NCBI GenBank assembly: GCA_963677325.2
Contig: CAXXGM010000003.1
Coordinates: 248,001 to 312,000, forward strand
Origin: G963677325 sp963677325
GTDB taxonomy: Bacteria; Bacteroidota; Bacteroidia; Bacteroidales; Prolixibacteraceae
DNA: 64,000 bases
Direction: 5' to 3'
This document shows, in pieces, positions 34,592 through 42,984 of the stretch. The notes beneath the pieces were generated by a model. That model was given only the letters and a program-made list of their open reading frames with translations. It had not been told where the DNA came from and ran no database searches. Position 1 is the stretch's first letter. Every line of letters starts with the position of its first letter. Position numbers and translations under genes: made by a program.

Positions 34592-36029
34592 CAATGTCAT
34601 TAAGTTAAGGATTAATTGATAAAAAACAGAGGACAAAGATCTTAATTTTGAAGTTGCAACACAAAAATTAAATCCTAAGTCCCCATGTTAGATGCAAATG
34701 TAAAAATTATTGAAGAGTTAAAGGCGTTTCTTTCAATTGTAAACGAATCTCCTGATATTTTAGAAAAGTTTGCTACTCAAAAAAATGCTTTTACAAGGGA
34801 AAGAAAACTACCTTTTAATCGTTTAGTTCTATTGATTGCCAAATTATGTAAGAAAACCCTCAGCTTTGAAATAGACAATTTTTTTGAGGAGATAAACCTT
34901 AACACAAGCTGCACTGTGAGCGCATTTTCGCAACAAAGAATGAAACTCGATTCCTTCTTTTTTGAAGTGTGGAACAAGTTTTTGTCTAAACTATTTTACC
35001 ATTATTATGAGTCAAACGTGAAGCGATGGAAAGGTTATCGTTTAGTGGCTGCAGACGGGTCCAACATAAGTCTGATAAATAAACCCGCTCTTGAAGAATA
35101 TTTTGGAGGACAGAGCAATCAGATAGGAACGTTTGTTCAAGCCAAAGCTTATTACTGTTACGACGTATTGAATGAACTAATATTACATGCGAAAATTGCC
35201 CCTTATCGCTTTGGGAAATTAAACATGGCTTATTCTGCCATTGATTGCCTGGAGGAGGATATGGTGATGATTTATGATCGGAACTTTTGCAATTTCAAAA
35301 TGGCTGCCTTGCACTTGTGGCAGGAGAAGGAAATTAAATTTGTCATAAGGGCCAAGGAAACACAAAATATCATTCGAACTTTTATAAAAAGCGGAGCTCA
35401 AAGTGATGTGGTCTATCTTAGAACTACCCCTGCCGCTATCAAAGGACTTTACAAAAGCGGATATATTGTCAATCGGGACACTCTTTTGAAAGTGAGGCTG
35501 GTAAGGGTAGAGTTAGATAATTCTGTTGAAGTGTTGATGACAAATTTATGGGAAGAAGAAGGTCATTCAAATTCTGAGTTTAAAGAACTATACTTTAGAC
35601 GATGGGGCGTCGAAACCAATATCTCGGTTCAGAAAAATATCTTGCAGCTTGAATCCTTCAGTGGTCTTACCCAATATTCGGTATTGCAGGATTTCTATGC
35701 AACAGTTTTCATCACCAACTTGCACTCTATTCTTATAAAGGAAGCTCAGCAAACCATTGAAAATATGCAGTGTAAAAGGAAATACCCAATGAAAGTAAAT
35801 CGAAACAAATCATATGGAAAATTGAAGATACATCTCGTAAGCTTATTCATTATACACGAACCAGCAGACATCCTTCAACTTCTAAACAACCATTTTATAA
35901 AAGATCAGATCCCTATAAGAATTAACCGATCATTCCCGAGAATTATTAAAAATAAGCAGTCTAAATCCAAACACAAAACTTATGCAAATTACAAACCAGC
36001 ATATTAAAATCCTTAACTTAATGACATTG
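34592..36029 (+). mobile_element. Complete IS4-family insertion sequence (1438 bp)
   Basis: The element is bounded by perfect 22-bp terminal inverted repeats at 34592-34613 and 36008-36029 (outer end CAATGTCATTAAG), encloses a single transposase gene, and is flanked by 10-bp direct repeats CCCGCTACAG. Intact ends, an intact gene and identical target duplications indicate recent transposition. It entered the intergenic space upstream of the metallophosphoesterase gene. Confidence 0.95.
34685..36007 (+). CDS. IS4-family transposase (DDE)
   Basis: The 440-residue transposase has the DDE triad of IS4-family enzymes: Asp124 in VAADGSNIS, Asp198 in MIYDRNF and Glu310. The glutamate sits in the diagnostic Y-(2)-R-(3)-E-(6)-K signature (Tyr303, Arg306, Glu310, Lys317 in YFRRWGVETNISVQK). 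It catalyses cut-and-paste movement of the element. The reading frame is uninterrupted and spans almost the whole IS, ending 1 nt before the right inverted repeat. Codon use is AT-rich compared with the polysaccharide genes, consistent with recent arrival. Confidence 0.94.
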   Translation: MLDANVKIIEELKAFLSIVNESPDILEKFATQKNAFTRERKLPFNRLVLLIAKLCKKTLSFEIDNFFEEINLNTSCTVSAFSQQRMKLDSFFFEVWNKFLSKLFYHYYESNVKRWKGYRLVAADGSNISLINKPALEEYFGGQSNQIGTFVQAKAYYCYDVLNELILHAKIAPYRFGKLNMAYSAIDCLEEDMVMIYDRNFCNFKMAALHLWQEKEIKFVIRAKETQNIIRTFIKSGAQSDVVYLRTTPAAIKGLYKSGYIVNRDTLLKVRLVRVELDNSVEVLMTNLWEEEGHSNSEFKELYFRRWGVETNISVQKNILQLESFSGLTQYSVLQDFYATVFITNLHSILIKEAQQTIENMQCKRKYPMKVNRNKSYGKLKIHLVSLFIIHEPADILQLLNNHFIKDQIPIRINRSFPRIIKNKQSKSKHKTYANYKPAY

Positions 36030-36269
36030 CCCGCTACAGGCAGAATGTCTGTCAGGCAACTATCTTCATTCTCATTACACTATTCACATTGTTTAGTTGA
36101 ATAAAACATCCGGTTGTGCAGCAATAATGACCGGACAAAAGTAATCAACATGTCATGAGTTGACGTTTCATAATTACAAAACCTGTGTATCATATATACA
36201 AAATATGATGGTTTGCGGTCACGGATCAGACCCGATCGCCCGGGTTAATTGCTAAATTTGCGTCTTCTT
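36030..36269. other. Intergenic region right of the IS
   Basis: It begins with the right target duplication (36030-36039) and originally continued the sequence left of the IS. TAAATTTG at 36253-36260 resembles a -7 box in front of the short frame at 36270. No other feature is seen. Confidence 0.45.
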
Positions 36270-36398
36270 ATGCAAAGGCTATATTCAGCCACGACGTTTG
36301 TGGCAGCAGTGGTCTGTCTGCTCCCCTATTTGTTGATCTTCGCCCACAGGAAGAGCGGGGTGCGAAAGGATTATTCTTCACATGAACAGCACCTGTGA
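36270..36398 (+). pseudogene. N-terminal fragment of a membrane protein (42 codons)
   Basis: A short frame starts with MQRLYSATTFVAAVVCLLPYL and contains one hydrophobic segment followed by HRKSGVRKDYSS, as in the first transmembrane helix and loop of a larger membrane protein. It has a -7-like box (TAAATTTG, 36253-36260) ten bases upstream. The frame ends one base before the stop of an IS630-type transposase fragment on the other strand, so the rest of the gene was probably replaced when that element arrived or was deleted. The parent gene cannot be identified. Confidence 0.35.
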
Positions 36399-36641
36399 TT
36401 ACAGAGATCCTGACATTTCGCTGAACTTCTTCTTTACTCTATCTATAGTCCTTTCACCTATTTTTAGAATCTTACAGATTTCTGTATTCTTTATCTCCTT
36501 ATCTTCTGAGAATTCCCCTTTGTCACAATTTAATAAAATATATGCTGCACGAAAGACTTGTGAGGTGCGGCTTCCTTTATTGATTACCTTCGTTAGCCCT
36601 TCAGCCACGGATTGAGTAAGTTTGATAGTGTAGTGTACCAT
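36399..36641 (-). pseudogene. IS630-family transposase remnant (N-terminal HTH)
   Basis: The encoded peptide (MVHYTIKLTQSVAEGLTKVI..., then SQVFRAAYILLNCDKGEFSEDKEI and ICKILKIGERTIDRVKKKFSE) is the N-terminal helix-turn-helix of IS630-type transposases or their orfA. It stops after 80 residues, just where the second helix-turn-helix and DDE domain should begin, so the catalytic part is missing. An in-frame ATG at 36686 is possible but homology starts at the ATG at 36641. No matching inverted repeats were found nearby. Confidence 0.75.
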
Positions 36642-36788
36642 TACCGTTTTTGTTTTAAAAACACACCAAATAAATGTCTTATCCAAATTAACTTAACAGT
36701 AGTATGAAACATTCAATAAATTGTGTTGCATTTATTTTTATATTAGCCCACTCAAACTTAGAAGGTGCTGGAGCTCCATTATTGAAAT

Positions 36789-38963
36789 ATGAAATCTTTT
36801 GTCAAACTAATAATCTGCATTGGTCTGCTATTTACGGGGATAAATGGCGTAATAGGAGAATCCCTTATCATTCAAGGGAATATAATAAAAATATCTCCTG
36901 CCGGCCGAATATCTCCCAAGAAAGCTGAAATTAATTCACAGGCAATACGATTGATTCGCACCCGGTCAAAATCCATTAGAGGCAATATTTTATTGCTTCC
37001 GGGCAGTCGGAATGAACTCAAAAAATCAAATACAGAGAGCAAAAAGGTAATAAAGTTTCTGAACAACGAAGGTTTTAATGTTGCTATCATCGGGGATTCT
37101 GCAGGGGAGGATTCGAAAATAATTAATCTTAATCCGCGAGAAGCCCTAAAAGCTTTTAAACAGCTTAATGCAAACGGGAATCATCCCTGGAGCATAATGG
37201 GATTCTTCTCCGGAGGATCATTGGCAGCGCGGGTTGTACAACATATGGATTCTACCGAACAACCCGATAAGCTGATCCTTATTGATCCTTCCAATTTAAA
37301 TGAGACTGTTCCCGGGACAGTTTTCCCGGCCGTTATGCCTCCGCTTAATCCCAAAGCCAGGCTTTTCTGTTCTTTTGTGTCCAACGGGAATAAGGAATGG
37401 CTGAAAAGTTCCCAGGAATACACCAAGACATGGATAGGTTATGACGGGAATGCCTCTTTTCATCTGATTACAGATACCTTAACTTCATCAGGATTATTCT
37501 CAAAACAATCAAGCCTTACAGGTTTGCTGAAAACATTCTTGGAGGAAAGACAGAAAATTGAGGTTCCGGCAGCAAACCCTGCTTCAATCCCGGTAGAAAG
37601 ATCCAGTCCTGAACGCCACGCCGCAAAGCTGGCCTTGGTTGCGAAAGAGAAGTTCCAACTGATCATGATCGGGAACTCTATCACAAATAACCTGGAAAAG
37701 CCGCAATATCAGCCTGTGTGGAACCAGTTTTTTGCTCCGCGCAAAGCCCTTAACCTGGGATATTCAGGCTACCGGACTGAAAACATCCTTTGGAACATCC
37801 AAAACGGCGAGCTCGAAGGACAGTCACCCAAAGTAATTGTCCTGGAAATCGGCACCAATAATATCGACGAAAAAAGCTATCCCACACGTCATACGGCCGG
37901 CCAATTGGCAGGAGGCATCGAGGCCATTGTTAAAATGTTGCGGGAGAAGTGTCCCGATTCAAAAATTATGGTGCTTCGCTGTTTCCCAGGTTGCTATGGT
38001 GGTCCCAATCCCACCTCTCACCGGGCGATTCTGGAGAGAGCCTCTGATCTGGTTGCAAAAATGGCCGATGGGAAGCATATTTTTTATTGTGATGTAAATC
38101 ATGTTTTTCTTAACCTTGATGGATCCATTAATCACGGCATGATGTCAGATTGGCTGCATCCGACTCCTGCGGGGGCAAAAGCCTGGGCGCAGGCCATGGA
38201 ACCCCTGCTTTCTGAGTTGATGGGGGATCAATCTCTCGATACAGAAACTCCTCAGAATAGCGCTGTTGTGCCGGTTTCGAAACTTGAAAATGACGGTTAC
38301 AACTGGTGGAATCGTCATGCTGAAGTATTACAGATCAAAGACTCGATTAATCCACAAATTGTATTAATAGGAAACTCGATTACACACTATTGGGGAGGGG
38401 AGCCCTTATTGAAGAATACAGAAGGTAAGTTGCGGGCTTCGAATGGCCCTAAAGCCTGGGCTTCGGTTTTTGGCAATTATAGAGTTTTGAACCTTGGTTT
38501 TGGATGGGATCGCACCCAAAACGTCCTTTGGCGTCTGGATCATGGCGAGCTTGACGGGCTTCACCCGCAAAAGGTAATTATACACATTGGAACCAACAAT
38601 ACCAGCGAAACCAAAAATGCCCGGATGAATACCGCCTCTGAGATTGTTGAAGGTATCCGGGCAATTTGTCAGCGGGTTCGCTCAAAAGTCCCCCGGGCAG
38701 AAATTATTCTCATGGCTGTCATGCCGCGTGAACAAAGCCCCGATCATCCCCGGCGGAAACTGATCAATGAGATCAACCGTCAACTGGCTGTTTTTGTACG
38801 GGAATCGAAAATTACGCTGATCGATATTGGTCCCAAAATGCTGGCTCCTGATGGTACCTTTTCCATGGATATCTCCCGTGATTTTTGCCATCCCACAGAA
38901 AAGGGTTATCAAATCTGGGCGGATGAATTACGGCCTTTTGTAAATGATCTTTATCCTTTCTGA
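36789..38963 (+). CDS. Three-domain exported esterase-like protein: alpha/beta hydrolase plus two SGNH hydrolases
   Basis: The 724-residue protein starts with a signal peptide (residues 1-24). Residues about 60-270 resemble the BD-FAE/alpha-beta hydrolase fold (NILLLPGS, IMGFFSGGSLAARVV), but the usual nucleophile elbow G-F-S-A-G-G reads G-F-F-S-G-G, so the serine position is shifted. Two SGNH domains follow (about 290-475 and 515-724). Each has block I GNSIT, block III GTNN and block V DxxHP (DWLHPTPAG; DFCHPTEKG), so both look catalytic. This domain set suggests deacylation of plant or microbial polysaccharide outside the cytoplasm. It is a single gene next to an IS630 remnant; a start in another frame at 36704 was rejected. 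Confidence 0.82.
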   Translation: MKSFVKLIICIGLLFTGINGVIGESLIIQGNIIKISPAGRISPKKAEINSQAIRLIRTRSKSIRGNILLLPGSRNELKKSNTESKKVIKFLNNEGFNVAIIGDSAGEDSKIINLNPREALKAFKQLNANGNHPWSIMGFFSGGSLAARVVQHMDSTEQPDKLILIDPSNLNETVPGTVFPAVMPPLNPKARLFCSFVSNGNKEWLKSSQEYTKTWIGYDGNASFHLITDTLTSSGLFSKQSSLTGLLKTFLEERQKIEVPAANPASIPVERSSPERHAAKLALVAKEKFQLIMIGNSITNNLEKPQYQPVWNQFFAPRKALNLGYSGYRTENILWNIQNGELEGQSPKVIVLEIGTNNIDEKSYPTRHTAGQLAGGIEAIVKMLREKCPDSKIMVLRCFPGCYGGPNPTSHRAILERASDLVAKMADGKHIFYCDVNHVFLNLDGSINHGMMSDWLHPTPAGAKAWAQAMEPLLSELMGDQSLDTETPQNSAVVPVSKLENDGYNWWNRHAEVLQIKDSINPQIVLIGNSITHYWGGEPLLKNTEGKLRASNGPKAWASVFGNYRVLNLGFGWDRTQNVLWRLDHGELDGLHPQKVIIHIGTNNTSETKNARMNTASEIVEGIRAICQRVRSKVPRAEIILMAVMPREQSPDHPRRKLINEINRQLAVFVRESKITLIDIGPKMLAPDGTFSMDISRDFCHPTEKGYQIWADELRPFVNDLYPF

Positions 38964-39059
38964 GTAGAATTTTTCTGTTTTTACCATGGTAATGCCGTCA
39001 ACTCAAAGAAACAGAGGACGATCGACTCAAATTATACGCATTGTTCCTTCATCCCTGTT

Positions 39060-39854
39060 TTAATTCATTTCTTTAATACACATTATTTTTACAGGTACCG
39101 ACGGTCCCGGATAGGCCAGACACATGACAACGTCAGGGAAATAGTTTCCCCTGTCAATCCTTCCGCCTATCTTATATCTTTTACCCGCTACAGGAACAAA
39201 TCCCCGGATATTGCTGCTGATGGCCACCGGCTGCAGGTATTTATGAAAATAGTAATTGCCGGCCCCTGCACGGATGCTGTCATCGAGTGCAAACCACAGG
39301 CTGCCGTAAAGGCCGGTACCGCAAATGGCAGAGCTGGCTGTGACCAGCACATTGCAGGTATCGCTCTCCGCAAACCTGATTTCAGTTTCGTCACCCTTGT
39401 ACGTGACTGAATCAGCGCTGTTTCCCCCGTTCATTACGTTGAAAGTTACCTCGGGGCAGGTGATGCTTTCGAGAAGATCGGTTACTGAAAAAGTGAGTTT
39501 TTCAGTAATATAGGCTTCGCAGGCATCTCCGTTTGCACGATGTCTGATGAACAGGTTAATCTCCGGGGGATTGGTTTTTGCAACGGCTCCGTTCCAGATG
39601 AATTCGAATGAATGCTGCTTGCAGCCGCCCGAATAGGCTACGCTTACCTCAACGGAATCTCCTTTTAAAACGATGCCTTTCAGGTCTAACGGATCGCTGC
39701 TCAGGGATGAACGATCCGCCGCAACGGCAGCATAGGCCGACGCGTCCTTTGTCAGGGTAACCCGTGAAGAATCCTTATCTCCTGTCCCCTCTTTTGTACA
39801 GGCGGAAAATGCAGGGAGTAACAGCATCATTAAAAAATAACCCGAAGTTTTCAT
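39060..39854 (-). CDS. Lipoprotein of unknown function, cysteine-rich
   Basis: The 264-residue product has a lipoprotein signal with lipobox FSAC (Cys19) and then a polar linker. The mature part is beta-rich and contains about nine cysteines (for example in YSGGCKQHSF, NGDACEAYI, ESITCPEVTF, SDTCNVLV, SSAICGTGLYG), an unusual number for a cell-envelope protein and probably disulfide-bonded. A KLTFSVTDLLES segment repeats the pattern of small Bacteroidota lipoproteins with no assigned function. It reads towards the esterase gene and is the last conserved-looking gene before the restriction island. Confidence 0.7.
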   Translation of the reverse strand: MKTSGYFLMMLLLPAFSACTKEGTGDKDSSRVTLTKDASAYAAVAADRSSLSSDPLDLKGIVLKGDSVEVSVAYSGGCKQHSFEFIWNGAVAKTNPPEINLFIRHRANGDACEAYITEKLTFSVTDLLESITCPEVTFNVMNGGNSADSVTYKGDETEIRFAESDTCNVLVTASSAICGTGLYGSLWFALDDSIRAGAGNYYFHKYLQPVAISSNIRGFVPVAGKRYKIGGRIDRGNYFPDVVMCLAYPGPSVPVKIMCIKEMN

Positions 39855-40308
39855 CAGTTTAATTTATTAGAATTTATCAGCGCTTTTCATAAAGATATAC
39901 AGGAGAACTGCCAAAAACAACACTTTTCATCATTGGTAAAATCCAAACCTGTTCAGCAATCCTCCAATACGCTGTTGATATGGGAAACGCTACAACGGGG
40001 TCCTATTTATTCATGCTTTTTAAATTCAAAGGCCTGGTTTTAAATTCCTGCATGCCTAAAATTTCTTTTAGATTTCTGTAAATGAAATTACATATTTTTT
40101 AATTTCAATAAAATCTTTAAGTGAAATCAAATCATCTTATAATTTCAGTTAAAGCCTCAAATGAAATTATAAAATGTGAGTTAATGAATTTGATTTCGAT
40201 TGCAATTTTTTGGAGGATGTTTGATGATACATTCGGGATGTGGGTTCCCGTTTGTGAAAACATCAATATTGATTACCAACACAAGCCGCAATTTTATATT
40301 TTTACAAT
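39855..40308. other. Intergenic region upstream of the restriction island
   Basis: This 454-bp gap is strongly AT-rich in its right half and contains the alternating ATTTC/GAAAT sites described at 40102-40167. The left end should hold the promoter of the minus-strand lipoprotein gene. An open frame at 40121-40351 runs across the sites into vsr and has no family resemblance. Confidence 0.5.
40102..40167. promoter_or_regulatory. Tandem palindromic sites ATTTCA-N14-TGAAAT upstream of vsr
   Basis: Two palindromes with the same geometry follow each other: ATTTCA 40102-40107 / TGAAAT 40122-40127, and ATTTCA 40142-40147 / TGAAAT 40162-40167. The spacer is 14 bp in both and the repeat unit is exactly 40 bp; the spacers also share several positions. 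Further single ATTTC/GAAAT half-sites occur at 40061, 40072, 40084 and 40193. They lie about 140-210 bp before the vsr start and could bind a dimeric regulator of the restriction genes. Confidence 0.5.
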
Positions 40309-40731
40309 ATGGCAGATGTGCATGACAAAGAAACCCGAAGTTATAACATGAGCCGCATCAGGGGAAAAAATACCAAACCCGAGATGCTGGTCAGGAGGTT
40401 TCTGTTTGCCAACGGATTCCGGTATCGTCTGCACGATAAAAAACTACCCGGCAAACCTGATATTGTATTGCCCAAATACAAAACAGTAATATTTGTGAAC
40501 GGATGCTTCTGGCACGGGCATGAGGGATGCAGGTATTTCGTGTTACCCAAAAGCAATTTATCTTATTGGGCTCCTAAAATTGATAAAAATATTAAAAGAG
40601 ACTTAATTAATGAAATAGAATTAATAAAAACAGGATGGGAAATTATTAGAATTTGGGAATGTCAATTAAAGAATGATTTAGAACTAACACTTCAAAATTT
40701 AATTCAAAATTTAAAGCAAAATAACAAATAA
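40309..40731 (+). CDS. vsr: Very short patch repair endonuclease (Vsr)
   Basis: Vsr nicks next to T:G mismatches that arise when 5-methylcytosine deaminates, and so protects sites methylated by a C5 methyltransferase. The 140-residue protein matches the family throughout: MSRIRGKNTKPEMLVRR near the start, LPGKPDIVLPKYKTVIFVNGCFWHGH with the catalytic Asp51, zinc-ligand candidates Cys66, His71 and Cys74, and IIRIWECQL near the end with Cys118. It is followed after 100 nt by the methyltransferase gene in the same orientation, its functional partner. Confidence 0.95.
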   Translation: MADVHDKETRSYNMSRIRGKNTKPEMLVRRFLFANGFRYRLHDKKLPGKPDIVLPKYKTVIFVNGCFWHGHEGCRYFVLPKSNLSYWAPKIDKNIKRDLINEIELIKTGWEIIRIWECQLKNDLELTLQNLIQNLKQNNK

Positions 40732-40805
40732 TGAAACCATTGATTAGAGATTTAAAAATGATTTTTAGTTTTCAATAATAAATCATATAAACGCGAATGA
40801 ATTAC

Positions 40806-40813
40806 TAATTTTG
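40806..40813 (+). promoter_or_regulatory. -7-like box before the methyltransferase gene
   Basis: TAATTTTG fits TAnnTTTG and lies 18 nt upstream of the ATG at 40832; no TTG is seen at 19 bp. A separate promoter here would let the methyltransferase be made independently of vsr, which is common for protective methylases. Confidence 0.4.
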
Positions 40814-40831
40814 TTCAAAATTTTAATTTAG

Positions 40832-41926
40832 ATGATAACTCAAGAAAAGCCCAAAATAGTATCGTTGTTCTCCGGCTGTGGCGGACTTGATCTAGGATTT
40901 CATCAGGCCGGCTATCAAACAGTTTGGGCAAATGACTATGAACATTTCGCCTGTCAAACATTCAATAAAAATTTTGGAGAAAACATAATTGTAGAAGGGG
41001 ATATAGAAAGAATTGACCCCTTCAGAGATAAATCAATACCTGACTGTGACTTGATTCTTGGAGGATTCCCATGTCAGGACTTCTCGATGATTTGGAAACA
41101 GCCTGGTCTGAATGGGAAAAGGGGCAATCTCTATAAAAGTTTTTTGAGATTTGTAGAAGCCAAAAAGCCTAAAGCTTTTATTGCAGAGAATGTAAAGGGG
41201 CTCCTTTCTGCAAATAATAGAAAAGCCATTCAGCAAATTATAGAAGACTTTGAAAATATTATTCCTGGATACATATTGACGCCTAAACTTTACAATTTTG
41301 CAGAATATGGAGTACCACAATTTCGAGAAAGGGTTTTAATTGTTGGTGTGCGCGTCGATACAGGATTTAATTTTAAGCATCCTCGACCTACTCATGGCCC
41401 CAAAGGTATTAATCCTTACGTTACAGCCGGCGAGGCAATATTTAACGCAAATAGCGTCCCATTCAATAACGAACATGCCAAAATAGCTGATAAAACCCGT
41501 GAGTTATTAAAATTAATTTCTGAAGGCGGGAATTTCACTGATATACCTAAAGATAACCCATTATATGTTAAAGGTATGATAAGTCATGTCTACAGAAGGT
41601 TAAAACTTGACGAACCTTCTAAAACTATTATTGCCGCTGGGGGCGGAGGCACTCATGGTTACCATTACCCAGAACCTCGACCTTTAACTAACAGAGAACG
41701 TGCAAGATTACAATCCTTCCCAGATGACTTTATTTTCGAAGGCTCAATCGCAGATGTTAGAAAACAAATCGGGAATGCTGTACCGCCAAAAGGGGTTAAT
41801 GAGCTGGCTAAATCCCTTTTCCCTCTATTTACAGGAGAATATAATGACGTAGATCTAAAGAAAAAAAATATTGAATATAAAAACATGTCAATCAAAGAAC
41901 GTTTAGAATTAACCTTGAGTATATAA
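40832..41926 (+). CDS. DNA (cytosine-5) methyltransferase
   Basis: The 364-residue enzyme carries the ordered motifs of C5 methyltransferases: motif I SLFSGCGGLDLGF (SAM binding), motif IV GGFPCQDFS with catalytic Cys81, motif VI ENVKG (Glu119), motif VIII QFRERVLIVG, and motifs IX-X RARLQSFPDDF and QIGNAVPP. The variable target-recognition region (about 230-290) contains GNFTDIPKDNPL and AAGGGGTHGYHYPEPRPLTNRE. It is the protective half of a restriction system with the PLD nuclease gene 8 nt downstream. Pairing with an NgoFVII-like nuclease hints at a GC-rich target, but the recognition sequence cannot be read from the protein. Confidence 0.94.
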   Translation: MITQEKPKIVSLFSGCGGLDLGFHQAGYQTVWANDYEHFACQTFNKNFGENIIVEGDIERIDPFRDKSIPDCDLILGGFPCQDFSMIWKQPGLNGKRGNLYKSFLRFVEAKKPKAFIAENVKGLLSANNRKAIQQIIEDFENIIPGYILTPKLYNFAEYGVPQFRERVLIVGVRVDTGFNFKHPRPTHGPKGINPYVTAGEAIFNANSVPFNNEHAKIADKTRELLKLISEGGNFTDIPKDNPLYVKGMISHVYRRLKLDEPSKTIIAAGGGGTHGYHYPEPRPLTNRERARLQSFPDDFIFEGSIADVRKQIGNAVPPKGVNELAKSLFPLFTGEYNDVDLKKKNIEYKNMSIKERLELTLSI

Positions 41927-41934
41927 TAATTCAT

Positions 41935-42984
41935 ATGGAGCTATTATTATCTAATTTTAAACCAATTAACATTGCTAAAGATTCTTCAAGAAGCTATGTT
42001 GAAAAAACAATAAAAAATTGCAGAATTTTAAAAATTGCAAGTGGCTATATTTCATCCGACGCACTTATAGAATTAAAACGGATTGTTGAACTCAATAGAA
42101 AGCCAAGAATCGAGCTCCTAATTGGAATGCATTATTTTGATGGTTTTACAAAAACTCAATACGAAGCTGCTATTGAACTAAATGACTATTTGATAAACAA
42201 TAATTTAGGATTTGTATACCTTTCAAATATCATGAAATTTCATGGCAAAATGTATTCATTTACAATGAATGGTGGATCTGAATCTGCAATTGTTGGTTCA
42301 TCGAATTTGGGAAGTATTTATGACAAAGTAAATAGACTATACGAAGCTGATATTTTATTAATCGGCAACGAATCAAAAATCATTCATAATTCAATATCTC
42401 AGATAATCCAAAGAATAGGTTCTCCATTAGAACAAATTGAAATTACCAGTTTTAATGAATTCAACAAGCTGCTTGACAATCATGACAATGTTAAAAAAGT
42501 AGGGAAGGATGATCTTACTGATATATCACGTAAAATAAAAAACTCATTTATATTCGAAATACCAGTAAAAACAGAGCCTAAAAGCCATCTAAATATTTTC
42601 TTTGGTAAGGGTAGAGTTGACAAAAGAGGGTATGAAATTCCTCGTCCTTGGTACGAGGCTGAGATTATTGTTTCAAATAAGATTACTTCACAACCAGGAT
42701 TTCCTAAAAATAAATCATTTACAGTTTACACTGATGATGGTTGGTCTTTTGAATGTGAAACACATGGGGATTTTAGTAAAAATTTTCGTTCAAAATACGA
42801 TCTTAAAATATTAGGTAAATGGATAAAGGGGCGGTTAGAGGAAAACGGTGCATTAAAAATAGGTAGTCCTGTAACGAATGAGGTACTACGTAAATATGGC
42901 AGAAATTCGCTTTCTTTATGTGCAACCAAAGATCCAAATATATGGTTCTTAGATTTTCATCCAATAAATGAATCATCTAAATAA
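41935..42984 (+). CDS. NgoFVII-like restriction endonuclease (phospholipase D-type nuclease)
   Basis: The 349-residue protein resembles the RE_NgoFVII family of PLD-fold restriction enzymes. One H-x-K motif is present (FHGKMYSF, His103 and Lys105), followed by the Asn of the PLD signature in IVGSSNLGS (Asn124) and a conserved Glu in RLYEADILL. A single motif per chain implies a dimer with one composite active site, as in BfiI; such enzymes cut without divalent metal ions. The C-terminal half (about 190-349) is probably the DNA-recognition part (PRPWYEAEIIVSNKI, FTVYTDDGWSFECE). Its 3' end overlaps the Z1 gene by 17 nt. Confidence 0.85.
   Translation: MELLLSNFKPINIAKDSSRSYVEKTIKNCRILKIASGYISSDALIELKRIVELNRKPRIELLIGMHYFDGFTKTQYEAAIELNDYLINNNLGFVYLSNIMKFHGKMYSFTMNGGSESAIVGSSNLGSIYDKVNRLYEADILLIGNESKIIHNSISQIIQRIGSPLEQIEITSFNEFNKLLDNHDNVKKVGKDDLTDISRKIKNSFIFEIPVKTEPKSHLNIFFGKGRVDKRGYEIPRPWYEAEIIVSNKITSQPGFPKNKSFTVYTDDGWSFECETHGDFSKNFRSKYDLKILGKWIKGRLEENGALKIGSPVTNEVLRKYGRNSLSLCATKDPNIWFLDFHPINESSK

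Noticed and set aside
36704..36928. 74-codon frame before the esterase fusion
   Set aside because: It overlaps the signal peptide of the 36789 gene in another frame and lacks any recognisable domain.
40121..40351. 76-codon open frame upstream of vsr
   Set aside because: It crosses the palindromic sites and overlaps the vsr start in another frame; composition is not protein-like.
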